The notes under the pieces: model-generated
Database searches by the model: none
What the model was told of the DNA's origin: nothing
The model's input: only the letters and a program-made list of their open reading frames with translations
NCBI RefSeq assembly: GCF_010731295.1
Contig: NZ_AP022579.1
Location: forward strand, 3,968,001 to 4,032,000
Length of the DNA: 64,000 nucleotides
Direction of reading: 5' to 3'
Source of the DNA: Mycolicibacterium boenickei
GTDB lineage: Bacteria; Actinomycetota; Actinomycetes; Mycobacteriales; Mycobacteriaceae
Program-made: the position numbers and the translations under genes
In this document: positions 34,150 to 42,542 of the stretch, in pieces
Layout of the letters: each line of letters opens with the position of its first letter
Numbering within the stretch: the stretch's first letter is position 1

Positions 34150-34993
34150 GCTCTGCCCCTTCGTCTTTGGGTACCACAAACATCGGGACTTGCAGAACAC
34201 GCAGCATCTTGGCCGCCGTCGACCCGAGGAACAGGCGGCGAGGCTGAGCCAGCCGGCTCGAACCGACCATGATCATGTCGCCGTCATGCCAGCCCAGTTT
34301 GTTGACCGCCTCCTCGACGGTCGGCCCGGTGGCTACCCGTGACGTGACGGGAACATCGTCTGGCAGAAACTCTTTCGCCTGATCGAGGGTGTGCTGCGCA
34401 TGCCGCTGCGCGGCGTCCAGCCGGCGGGCGTCGTCCACGGCCACCAGCGACACCAGGCGTAGGGGAGTCTCGCTGGCCCGGCAGAACCGCAAGGCGGTGT
34501 CGAGCAGCAGGGTGGCTCCGGGCCGGCCGCCGATGGCGCAGGTGACCTCGCGAATCCGTTCGCTGCGCTGCAATCGAGCTCCGCGCGGTGCGATCACCAC
34601 CGGTATCGGGGAGGCATGCACCAGATCGTTGACCACGGAGCCGAGGGACAGGGGACCGGCCATCCCGCCGCCGGCCCCGCCGACCACCAGCGCGTCGGCC
34701 CCCAGGTTCTCGGCCGCCGCGATCAGGCCCATGGTGCTGGACTCGTCGTAGCTCAAGTGGGTGGTCACCGGTACGTCGTTGCGCACCCCGGCCGCGGCCG
34801 CGGCCAGCCAGCCGTCGGCTTCCCGGTGCAGCACATCGCCCGGGGTGGGGGCGATCGCCGAACGGTCGCTGGGCAGCACCATGCACAGGTCGAGGCCGGC
34901 GCCCAGCGTGCGGGCGATCTGTTCTCCGACCGCGACGGCGTCGTCACCTCCCGGTGTGGCCAGGTAGGCGACGGCGATTCGTGAAGTACTCAT
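34142..34993 (-). CDS. Universal stress protein (tandem USP domains)
   Basis: 283 residues, two USP domains. The first opens RIAVAYLATPGGDDAVAVGEQIART and contains GADALVVGGAGGGMAGPLSLGSVVNDLVHASPIPVVI; the second ends DMIMVGSSRLAQPRRLFLGSTAAKMLRVLQVPMFVV, with the G-2x-G-9x-G(S/T) ATP-binding pattern. GGAGGAC ribosome site before ATG 34993. Upstream partner of the permease, in an arrangement often seen for USP-transporter regulation; divergent from the PucR gene. Confidence 0.88.
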   Translation of the reverse strand: MSTSRIAVAYLATPGGDDAVAVGEQIARTLGAGLDLCMVLPSDRSAIAPTPGDVLHREADGWLAAAAAGVRNDVPVTTHLSYDESSTMGLIAAAENLGADALVVGGAGGGMAGPLSLGSVVNDLVHASPIPVVIAPRGARLQRSERIREVTCAIGGRPGATLLLDTALRFCRASETPLRLVSLVAVDDARRLDAAQRHAQHTLDQAKEFLPDDVPVTSRVATGPTVEEAVNKLGWHDGDMIMVGSSRLAQPRRLFLGSTAAKMLRVLQVPMFVVPKDEGAEHV

Positions 34994-35128
34994 CGACTAG
35001 TCCTCCGCACATTCGAATCGGGCCGGTTGGCTGTTCAGCGGGCCAAGTGTGTCGCGGAACACAGCGCAGATCACCCGACAGTGTGGAGATTCTCTGTGCA
35101 GTTTTTCGACATTCTGTACATTTCTGGG

Positions 35129-36655
35129 GTGGCCGTCCCGGTGCGGTGGGTGATCGAGCAGTCAGACCTGCATCTGCGTCTACTCGCGGGCTCGGCCGGC
35201 GCCGGGCGCGAGGTGAACCTGGTGCTGACCACCGAACTGGCCAATCCGGCCGAATGGCTCTCCGGTGGAGAGATGGTATTGACCACCGGCATCAGCCTGC
35301 CGGCCGGCGGCCGCGGTCGGCGACGCTACCTGCAGCTCCTCGCCGAAAGTGGGGTCTCTGCAGTCGGATTCGGCATCGGCCTGACATTCGACGCGGTCCC
35401 GGACGAACTGGTCGCGGCCGCCGAGGAGCTCGGGCTCCCACTCATCGAGGTGCCGCTGCGGACGCCGTTCGCGGCAGTCGTCCAGCGGGTCGGTTCGCGG
35501 ATCGCCGAGCTGGAGTACGACGCCGTGCTGCGCGCTTCGCGGGCGCAGCCGCGGATCACCCGGGCGGTGGTGAGCGACGGGCCGCGCGGTGTCGCGGCTG
35601 AACTGGGCCGAGCGCTGAAGGCCGCTGTGGTGGTGCTCGATCCGACCGGGACGGTGATCGCCTCGCATCCGAGCAACCTCAGCGTCACGACGGTGAACCT
35701 GGTGCGCGATTCGATCGAACCGGGAGCGGCGTCAGGGGTCCGGGTGCTGTCCGACGGCACCACGGTGGCCCAGCAGGACGTCCGGGTCGGCGGCCGCTCG
35801 CACGGTGTGCTGGCGGTGGTCAGCCCGGCTGCGCTCAGTCCCGTCGATCAGGTGCTGTTCGGACATGCCACATCGCTACTGGCCCTGGACTTCGAGAAGC
35901 CGGCCCGGTTGCAGGAGGTGCAGCGGCTGCTCAACGAACAAGCGCTCGGGCTCTTGCTGACGGGCGAGCTCGACCTGGATCCGGTGTACGCACAGCTGGT
36001 TCCGGCCACCGACGGCCAGGGCCGGATCCGCGTCCTGGTGGTCGAGTTCGACGCCGACGTGCGGTCCGCGAGCCATCGGCGCCGCGCGATTGTGGCGGTG
36101 GCGAAAGAGCTGGAGGCGGCCGGTCATCCGGTGTTCGTGCACGATGCGCATCAGCGGCTGACGGTGTTGCTGCCGGGCACCGAGACCGTTGACGGCGCGG
36201 CCGGTCTGCTGGCCGGGCTGGACGGGTCGGTGCGCAAGTCCAGCCGCAGCGGGCTCAGTGGGAGTCAGCCGCTGGCGCGGTTGATGCAGGCTGTCGAGGA
36301 TGCCCGACTGGCCGCGTCGGTGGCCGAACGTGGTTGTTATCCCTTGGAATTCGCCGCACTGGCGGGTAGCGCACTGTTGTCCTCCGGGCCCAGCCGCGAG
36401 GTGCTGGTGGCGCTCGGGACAGCGGTGCTGACCCCGGTGGCCGATCATGACGCGCAGCACGGATCCGGTCTGATGGCGGCGCTGCGGGCGTTCTTGGAGG
36501 CCAACGGCCAGTGGGAGGCCGCCGCGGCCGCCATCGGCGTGCACCGGCACACGATGCGTAAGCGGATCGAGCTCGCCGAGACATTGATGGGTTGCGACCT
36601 GGGGGTGGCCCGGGTGCGGGCCGAGCTGCTGCTGGCCATCCTGGCGCGTGGCTGA
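35129..36655 (+). CDS. PucR-family transcriptional regulator
   Basis: 508 residues. N-terminal PucR domain (about 5-125: VNLVLTTELANPAEWLSGGEMVLTTGISLP), GGDEF-like middle region (about 300-400) and C-terminal PucR HTH: LRAFLEANGQWEAAAAAIGVHRHTMRKRIELAETLMGCDL. GTG 35129 is chosen because TACATT (35117-35122) lies 6 bases upstream, consistent with a leaderless start, and the family begins here; the frame extends to 35027. Likely activates the divergent USP-permease and perhaps the GDH. TGTGT-N6-ACACA at 35048-35063 is a possible site. Confidence 0.82.
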   Translation: MAVPVRWVIEQSDLHLRLLAGSAGAGREVNLVLTTELANPAEWLSGGEMVLTTGISLPAGGRGRRRYLQLLAESGVSAVGFGIGLTFDAVPDELVAAAEELGLPLIEVPLRTPFAAVVQRVGSRIAELEYDAVLRASRAQPRITRAVVSDGPRGVAAELGRALKAAVVVLDPTGTVIASHPSNLSVTTVNLVRDSIEPGAASGVRVLSDGTTVAQQDVRVGGRSHGVLAVVSPAALSPVDQVLFGHATSLLALDFEKPARLQEVQRLLNEQALGLLLTGELDLDPVYAQLVPATDGQGRIRVLVVEFDADVRSASHRRRAIVAVAKELEAAGHPVFVHDAHQRLTVLLPGTETVDGAAGLLAGLDGSVRKSSRSGLSGSQPLARLMQAVEDARLAASVAERGCYPLEFAALAGSALLSSGPSREVLVALGTAVLTPVADHDAQHGSGLMAALRAFLEANGQWEAAAAAIGVHRHTMRKRIELAETLMGCDLGVARVRAELLLAILARG

Positions 36656-36664
36656 CCGCGCGGC

Positions 36665-37117
36665 TCAGGCGGTGTCCGCGCTGTCGTCGGCCGTGTGCTC
36701 GCGACGCCAGCCGACATAGGTCAGCCACAGGCCCATCGCGGTCAGCAGCAGGAAGAAGATCCGGGCCGCCACCAGTAGGCCCGGGCTGGTGACCGTCGCG
36801 TTGGCCCCGGAGTCGATCGCCGACGGAATGGCCATCATCGCCACTCCGCGCAGCGCCACGAACCAGCCGAACAGCGAGATGAGCGACGCCGTCACGCTGT
36901 ACCAGTACTGGTGGAAGGCGATCACGACCAGGCCCATCATCAGCATCGCCGCGCCGAGGATCCAGGGCAGGATCGCGTTGTCGAACAGGCCGCCGAGCAA
37001 CCCGGTGAGATCGGGCAGGCGAATCGCGATGATCGCCGTCGCAGTCGCGACGAACGGTCCCAGGACGCGGGCGAATGCGCGCGTGCGGCGGCGGGCTTCG
37101 GGGGTGGCTCGTGGCAT
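36665..37117 (-). CDS. Small integral membrane protein
   Basis: 150 residues with four hydrophobic segments: PFVATATAIIAIRLPDLTG, AILPWILGAAMLMMGLVVIAF, WYSVTASLISLFGWFVALRGVAMM and LLVAARIFFLLLTAMGLWLTYVGW. Basic N-terminus, acidic C-terminus. ATG 37115-37117; the longer frame is antisense to the divergent tetR. No recognised family; the probable target of the TetR regulator next door. Confidence 0.75.
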   Translation of the reverse strand: MPRATPEARRRTRAFARVLGPFVATATAIIAIRLPDLTGLLGGLFDNAILPWILGAAMLMMGLVVIAFHQYWYSVTASLISLFGWFVALRGVAMMAIPSAIDSGANATVTSPGLLVAARIFFLLLTAMGLWLTYVGWRREHTADDSADTA

Positions 37118-37130
37118 CGCTTCTCCAATC

Positions 37131-37153
37131 AATAAACCGACGGACGGTCTATT
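37131..37153. promoter_or_regulatory. TetR-type operator between membrane protein and tetR
   Basis: AATAAACCGAC-G-GACGGTCTATT: an inverted repeat centred at 37142 with 9 of 11 paired positions. Placed midway between the divergent genes, so it could control both. Confidence 0.6.
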
Positions 37154-37198
37154 TTTAGACTGGGCTCGGACCGGAGTGGACGTCAATGGGAGGTGGTC

Positions 37199-37846
37199 GT
37201 GGCCCGTCGGGTCAAACCAGAGGAGTACGCCGCGCGGCGGCGAGAGATCCTCGACGCCGCGCTTGAGCTCATCCGCGACAAGGGCTACGAGCGGATGACC
37301 ATCGACGATGTGCTGGCCAAGGTGCAGCTGTCCAAGGGGGCCCTCTATCACTACTTCGGTTCGAAACAGGCGCTCCTGGAGGGCATCGTCGACGCGATGG
37401 CCGAAAGCGCGTCGCAGCCGTTGCGGGCGGTGGTCGCCGACCCCGGCCTCGACGCCGTCGCAAAGCTCCACGCCTACTTCGGTGCATCGGCCGCCTGGAA
37501 GGCCGACAACCCGGAGACCGTGACGATCCTCATGCATCTGTGGCGGGACGAGAATGCGCTGTTCCGGCAGAAGCTGGCCAAGGAATCCATGCGCACGTCG
37601 GTGCCCATGCTCGAAACCGTCATCCGCCAGGGGCGCGACGAAGGCGTGTTCGACGTCGAGTTCCCGCACGAGGCCGCGATGTTCATCGCCGGCCTGGACG
37701 GCGTGCTCGCGGACGCCTTCGCCGTCGCGACCGAGCGGGACGGATCACCCGGAATCGACGTCACCGGACCCCGCGCGCAGCGCGTGATCGGCGCCTACCG
37801 GCAGACGATCGAACGGATCCTCGGGTTACCCGACGGCTCACTTTGA
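37199..37846 (+). CDS. TetR-family transcriptional regulator
   Basis: 215 residues. RREILDAALELIRDKGYERMTIDDVLAKVQLSKGALYHYFGSKQALLEGIVDAM is a textbook TetR DNA-binding domain. GTG 37199 chosen over GTG 37193 because GGGAGG sits 5 bases upstream of the former. The C-terminal domain is of the TetR_C_24-like or similar type; ligand unknown. Divergent from the four-helix membrane protein gene. Confidence 0.88.
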   Translation: MARRVKPEEYAARRREILDAALELIRDKGYERMTIDDVLAKVQLSKGALYHYFGSKQALLEGIVDAMAESASQPLRAVVADPGLDAVAKLHAYFGASAAWKADNPETVTILMHLWRDENALFRQKLAKESMRTSVPMLETVIRQGRDEGVFDVEFPHEAAMFIAGLDGVLADAFAVATERDGSPGIDVTGPRAQRVIGAYRQTIERILGLPDGSL

Positions 37847-37913
37847 GATTTTGCCGCACCGTCAGCGCGAGCTTGCCCACCGTTACCGTTAGCCACCCCG
37901 TAAGCTCGTTAGC

Positions 37914-39272
37914 GTGCAGCGACGAATCATGGGAATCGAGACGGAATTCGGTGTGACCTGCACCTTCCATGGCCATCGCCGGCTCAGCCCCGACGAGGTC
38001 GCCCGCTATCTGTTCCGGCGGGTGGTGTCGTGGGGCCGCAGTTCCAACGTGTTCCTCCGCAACGGGGCCCGGTTGTATCTCGACGTGGGCAGCCACCCCG
38101 AGTACGCGACCGCCGAATGCGACAACCTGACCCAGCTGGTCACCCACGACCGCGCAGGCGAGCGCGTTCTGGAGGACCTGCTGATCGATGCCGAACAGCG
38201 GCTGGCCGACGAGGGCATCGGCGGCGACATCTACCTGTTCAAGAACAACACCGACTCGGCGGGCAACTCCTACGGCTGCCACGAGAACTACCTGATCGTG
38301 CGGGCCGGTGAGTTCTCCCGGATCTCCGACGTGCTGCTTCCGTTCCTTGTCACCCGCCAGCTGATCTGCGGCGCTGGCAAGGTGCTGCAGACGCCGAAGG
38401 CCGCGACCTACTGCCTCAGCCAGCGTGCCGAGCACATCTGGGAAGGCGTCTCCAGCGCGACGACGCGGTCGCGTCCGATCATCAACACCCGCGACGAGCC
38501 GCACGCCGACGCCGAGAAGTACCGGCGGTTGCACGTCATCGTCGGCGACTCCAACATGTGCGAGGCCACCACGATGCTCAAGGTGGGCACCGCCTCGCTG
38601 GTGCTGGAGATGATCGAGGCCGGCGTGCCGTTCCGGGACTTCTCCCTCGACAACCCGATCCGCGCCATCCGCGAGGTCAGCCACGATCTCACCGGACGGC
38701 GTCCGGTGCGGTTGGCGGGCGGGCGGCAGGCCAGCGCCCTGGACATCCAGCGCGAGTACTACAGCCGGGCCGTCGAGTACCTGCAGACCCGCGAGCCCAG
38801 CACCCAGATCGAGCAGGTGGTCGATCTGTGGGGCCGGCAGCTGGACGCGGTCGAGAGCCAGGACTTCGCCAAGGTCGACACCGAGATCGACTGGGTGATC
38901 AAGCGCAAGCTGTTCCAGCGTTACCAGGATCGCTACAACATGGAGCTGTCCGACCCGAAGATCAGCCAGCTCGACCTCGCCTACCACGACATCAAGCGCG
39001 GTCGGGGGGTGTTCGATCTGCTGCAGCGCAAGGGCCTGGCCGCCCGGATCACCACCGACGAGGAGATCGACGCGGCGGTCAACACCCCGCCGCAGACCAC
39101 CCGGGCCAAGCTGCGTGGCGAGTTCATCAGCGCCGCACAGGAAGCGGGACGGGACTTCACCGTCGACTGGGTGCACCTCAAGCTCAACGATCAGGCCCAG
39201 CGCACCGTGCTCTGCAAGGATCCGTTCCGGTCGGTCGATGAGCGAGTCAAGCGCCTGATCGCCAGTATGTGA
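37914..39272 (+). CDS. pafA: Pup-protein ligase PafA
   Basis: 452 residues, ortholog of Rv2097c and nearly identical in its first 60 residues to that protein as I recall it. Attaches Pup through its C-terminal Glu to substrate lysines, using ATP; glutamine-synthetase-like. Metal ligands in MGIETEFGV, catalytic Asp57 in [27 protein letters not shown] contact. TAAGCT at 37901-37906 is 7 bases before the GTG, so leaderless. First gene of pafA-pafB-pafC-tatA-tatC. Confidence 0.97.
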   Translation: MQRRIMGIETEFGVTCTFHGHRRLSPDEVARYLFRRVVSWGRSSNVFLRNGARLYLDVGSHPEYATAECDNLTQLVTHDRAGERVLEDLLIDAEQRLADEGIGGDIYLFKNNTDSAGNSYGCHENYLIVRAGEFSRISDVLLPFLVTRQLICGAGKVLQTPKAATYCLSQRAEHIWEGVSSATTRSRPIINTRDEPHADAEKYRRLHVIVGDSNMCEATTMLKVGTASLVLEMIEAGVPFRDFSLDNPIRAIREVSHDLTGRRPVRLAGGRQASALDIQREYYSRAVEYLQTREPSTQIEQVVDLWGRQLDAVESQDFAKVDTEIDWVIKRKLFQRYQDRYNMELSDPKISQLDLAYHDIKRGRGVFDLLQRKGLAARITTDEEIDAAVNTPPQTTRAKLRGEFISAAQEAGRDFTVDWVHLKLNDQAQRTVLCKDPFRSVDERVKRLIASM

Positions 39273-39290
39273 GCTCTAAGCTTTCCTCTC

Positions 39291-40280
39291 GTGGCGGTAT
39301 CCAAAGTCGAGCGGTTGATGAACCTTGTCATCGCCCTGCTGTCCACCGATCGTTTTCTGCCGGCAGAAAAGATCCGCAAAATCGTCCAGGGCTACGACGA
39401 CAGCTCCAGTGACGAGGCGTTCTCGCGAATGTTCGAGCGCGACAAGAACGAATTGCGTGATCTGGGAATCCCGCTGGAGACCGGCCGGGTGTCAAAGTTC
39501 GATCCCACCGAGGGGTATCGGATCAATCGGGAGGCGTATGCGCTTCCGGCGGTGGAATTGACCACGGACGAGGCCGCTGCCGTCGCGGTGGCCACGCAGT
39601 TGTGGCAGTCGCCGGAGTTGATCACCGCGACCCAGGGTGCGTTGCTCAAGTTGCGGGCGGCGGGGGTGGACGTCGAAGGCGGTGATCCTGCGGTCGCGAT
39701 CGCCACCACGGCGGTGCTCCCCGGTATCCGCGGTTCGGAGAAGGTGCTGGGAACCCTGCTGTCGGCCATCGACACCGGACGGGTCGTGCAGTTCGAGCAC
39801 CGGTATTCGCGCAGCGATCCGTACACCACCCGCACCGTCGAACCGTGGGGCGTCGTGACGCACCGGGGGCGCTGGTACCTCGTCGGGCATGACCGGCTCC
39901 GCGACGACACCCGTACGTTCCGGCTGTCGCGCCTCGGTGACACGGTCGCAGCCATCGGAGAGGCCGGTGCCGTCCAGAAACCCGACGGGGTCAACCTGCG
40001 TGAGGTCGTGCAGCGCGTTGTCTCCGAATCGCCGACAGGGGAACAGGCCAGGGTCTGGGTGGCCGACGGGCGGGCCACCGCCTTGCGGCGGCAGGCGATC
40101 GCGACGCAGTCGCGCACGCTGGCCGGTCGCGCCGGCGAGGAGATCACCGTCGACGTCGGGGGAAACGACAGATTGGCCAGGGAGATCGCGAGTTACGGTG
40201 CCGACGCCGTGGCGCTGGCACCACCATCGCTGCGCGACGACGTGTTGGCGCGGTTGCGGGCGCAGGCGGGCACACAATGA
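39291..40280 (+). CDS. pafB: WYL-domain DNA-damage regulator PafB
   Basis: 329 residues. N-terminal winged helix (KVERLMNLVIALLSTDRFLPAEKIRKIVQGY) and central WYL domain (VQFEHRYSRSDPYTTRTVEPWGVVTHRGRWYLVGHD), then WCX. With PafC it activates many DNA-damage genes independently of LexA in M. smegmatis. GTG start with TAAGCT 8 bases upstream. Stop overlaps pafC ATG. Confidence 0.95.
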   Translation: MAVSKVERLMNLVIALLSTDRFLPAEKIRKIVQGYDDSSSDEAFSRMFERDKNELRDLGIPLETGRVSKFDPTEGYRINREAYALPAVELTTDEAAAVAVATQLWQSPELITATQGALLKLRAAGVDVEGGDPAVAIATTAVLPGIRGSEKVLGTLLSAIDTGRVVQFEHRYSRSDPYTTRTVEPWGVVTHRGRWYLVGHDRLRDDTRTFRLSRLGDTVAAIGEAGAVQKPDGVNLREVVQRVVSESPTGEQARVWVADGRATALRRQAIATQSRTLAGRAGEEITVDVGGNDRLAREIASYGADAVALAPPSLRDDVLARLRAQAGTQ

Positions 40281-41233
40281 GCCAAGTGTCGACCCGGCTG
40301 GTCCGGATGCTGAACATGGTGCCGTACTTCCAGGCCAACCCGAAGGTCACGCGAGCGGAGGCGGCCGGGGCGCTGGGCGTCACCCGCAAGCAGCTCGACG
40401 ACGACCTGCGGCAGCTGTGGATGTGCGGCCTGCCCGGGTACAGCCCCGGCGATCTCATCGACTTCGATTTCGAAGGCGACACAGTCGAAGTGACGTTCAG
40501 TGCCGGCGTGGACCGCCCGCTGCGGCTGACCTCTACCGAAGCGACCGGCATCCTGGTGGCACTGCGGGCCCTGGTCGACGTGCCCGGCATGGTCGATCCG
40601 GAAGCCGCGCGCAGCGCGATCGCCAAGATCGAATCCGCGGCAGGCAGCAAGCTGGCGGCCGTCGACGAGCCCGCCCAGACCGAGAGCGTCGCCGCTGCCG
40701 CGGTGCGGGCCGCGGTGCGCGACGGCCGCGCGGTGACCCTGGAGTACTACTCGGCGTCACGGGATTCGTTGAGCGCGCGCACCGTCGATCCGATCCGGGT
40801 CGCGCTCGTCGGCGACAACAGCTATCTGGAGGCGTGGTGCCGGACCGCGGAGGCCGTGCGGCTGTTCCGCTTCGACCGCATCGTCGACGCGCAGGTGCTC
40901 GACGAGGCATCGGCGCCGCCACCACCGGCGGTGCAGGCCGGCCCCGACACGTCGCTGTTCGATGCGGATCCGGCGCTGCCGTCGGCCACCCTGTTGGTCG
41001 ATGCAACCGCGGCGTGGGTGTTCGACTATTACCCGTTGCGGGTGGTCAGGGAACTGCCCGACGGTGCCTGCGAGGCGGCGATGACCTACGCCTCCGAGGA
41101 GTGGATGGCCAGGTTCGTACTCGGCTTCGGCTCGGCGGTCACGGTGCTCGCCCCGGATTCGTTGGCGCAGCGGGTGCGGGATGCGGCCGCTGAGGCCCTG
41201 CGTGTCTACGACGCCGACGACGCACGCGGGTAG
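40277..41233 (+). CDS. pafC: WYL-domain DNA-damage regulator PafC
   Basis: 318 residues. N-terminal HTH (LVRMLNMVPYFQANPKVTRAEAAGALGVTRKQLDDDLRQLWMCGLPGY) and WYL domain (TLEYYSASRDSLSARTVDPIRVALVGDNSYLEAWC). Partner of PafB in a heterodimer; the binding of single-stranded nucleic acid by the WYL part is thought to activate it. ATGA overlap with pafB. Confidence 0.95.
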   Translation: MSQVSTRLVRMLNMVPYFQANPKVTRAEAAGALGVTRKQLDDDLRQLWMCGLPGYSPGDLIDFDFEGDTVEVTFSAGVDRPLRLTSTEATGILVALRALVDVPGMVDPEAARSAIAKIESAAGSKLAAVDEPAQTESVAAAAVRAAVRDGRAVTLEYYSASRDSLSARTVDPIRVALVGDNSYLEAWCRTAEAVRLFRFDRIVDAQVLDEASAPPPPAVQAGPDTSLFDADPALPSATLLVDATAAWVFDYYPLRVVRELPDGACEAAMTYASEEWMARFVLGFGSAVTVLAPDSLAQRVRDAAAEALRVYDADDARG

Positions 41234-41263
41234 ACTCGGCACGGACGTCTGGAGGTAACCAAA

Positions 41264-41512
41264 TTGGGTGGTCTACAACCCTGGCACTGGATCATTGTCA
41301 TCGCGGTGTTCGTGCTGCTTTTCGGCGCCAAGAAGCTGCCTGACGCCGCGCGGTCGCTCGGTAAGTCGATGCGGATCTTCAAGTCTGAGATCAAGGAGAT
41401 GCAGTCGGACTCTGCGGCCTCCCCGGCGGAGGCACCGCCGGCCAAGCCGATCGCTTCCGAGCGGGTCGACGCTCCGGCTCCCGAGCCGTCTCCGGACCGC
41501 CACACGGCCTGA
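41264..41512 (+). CDS. tatA: Sec-independent translocase subunit TatA
   Basis: 82 residues. TTG start at 41264 with GGAGGT 7 bases upstream. [45 protein letters not shown] is the TatA transmembrane helix, FGxKKLP hinge and amphipathic helix; the Ala/Pro tail is typical. Forms the pore for folded twin-arginine proteins with TatC. A GC-rich hairpin follows. Confidence 0.96.
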   Translation: MGGLQPWHWIIVIAVFVLLFGAKKLPDAARSLGKSMRIFKSEIKEMQSDSAASPAEAPPAKPIASERVDAPAPEPSPDRHTA

Positions 41513-41525
41513 CCGGTCCGGCACC

Positions 41526-41555
41526 CGACACGTCATCGCTCGCGATGACGTGTCG
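41526..41555 (+). terminator. Perfect hairpin between tatA and tatC
   Basis: CGACACGTCATCG (41526-41538), loop CTCG, CGATGACGTGTCG (41543-41555). Since tatC follows 30 bases later on the same strand, it is more likely an attenuator or mRNA-processing/stability site that sets a high TatA:TatC ratio than a full terminator. Confidence 0.6.
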
Positions 41556-41585
41556 CGTCCACGACCAGGCCTCTAGAACACGCCC

Positions 41586-42542
41586 GTGACCTCCGGATTC
41601 ATCAAGAAGCTCGATCCCCGCCGCCGCCGCTCGCGGGTCAACCCCGACGGCACGATGTCGTTGGTCGACCACCTGCACGAGCTGCGCAACCGTCTGCTGA
41701 TTGCCGTAGCCGCCGTTCTGCTGACGACGATCTTCGGCTTCCTCTGGTACACCAACGGCTTCTTCGGTTTCCACAGCCTGGGGGAATGGCTGCGCGGCCC
41801 GTACTGCTCGCTGCCTGCATCGGCGCGGGCGACCATCGCACCCGACGGCGAGTGCCGGCTGCTGGCCACCGGTCCGTTCGACCAGTTCATGCTGCGCCTC
41901 AAGGTGGCGCTGGCCGCCGGGCTGGTGCTGGCCTGCCCGGTGTGGCTCTACCAGCTGTGGGCGTTCATCACGCCGGGTCTGTACAAGAAGGAACGTCGCT
42001 TCGCGATGGCGTTCGTCGGCGTCGGCGCCGTGCTGTTCATCACCGGCGCGATCCTGGCCTACGTGGTGCTGGCCACCGCCCTGGGCTTCCTGCTCACCGT
42101 CGGCAGCGACGTGCAGGTCACCGCGCTGTCGGGCGAGCAGTACTTCGGCTTCCTGATCAACCTGCTGCTGGTGTTCGGCATCAGCTTCGAGTTCCCGCTC
42201 CTGATCATCATGCTCAACCTGGTCGGCATGCTCAGCTACGAGCGGCTCAAGGCCTGGCGGCGCGGACTGATCTTCGGCCTGTTCGTGTTCGCGGCGTTCG
42301 CCACGCCCGGCTCTGACCCGTTCACCATGCTGGCACTGGCCTGTGCGCTCAGCCTGCTGCTGGAGTTCGCCATCCAGGTCGCACGGGTCAACGACAAGCG
42401 CAAGGCCCGGCGCGAGGCACTGGAGGTGCCCGAGGACGAGGCCGCGCCGATACCGTCGGCGGAGCCGCTCGAGCGGCCGGAACCGGTGACCGAACCGGAC
42501 GTGAGGCCGTCGCGGATCGACATCGACGACGATGCCACCTGA
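41586..42542 (+). CDS. tatC: Sec-independent translocase subunit TatC
   Basis: 318 residues, six transmembrane helices. [28 protein letters not shown] is the TatC N-terminal signature (HLxELRxRL) that reads the twin-arginine signal; [48 protein letters not shown] is the conserved C-terminal half. GTG start. An Arg/Glu-rich cytoplasmic tail of about 60 residues follows the last helix. Ends 11 bases into helY. Confidence 0.96.
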   Translation: MTSGFIKKLDPRRRRSRVNPDGTMSLVDHLHELRNRLLIAVAAVLLTTIFGFLWYTNGFFGFHSLGEWLRGPYCSLPASARATIAPDGECRLLATGPFDQFMLRLKVALAAGLVLACPVWLYQLWAFITPGLYKKERRFAMAFVGVGAVLFITGAILAYVVLATALGFLLTVGSDVQVTALSGEQYFGFLINLLLVFGISFEFPLLIIMLNLVGMLSYERLKAWRRGLIFGLFVFAAFATPGSDPFTMLALACALSLLLEFAIQVARVNDKRKARREALEVPEDEAAPIPSAEPLERPEPVTEPDVRPSRIDIDDDAT

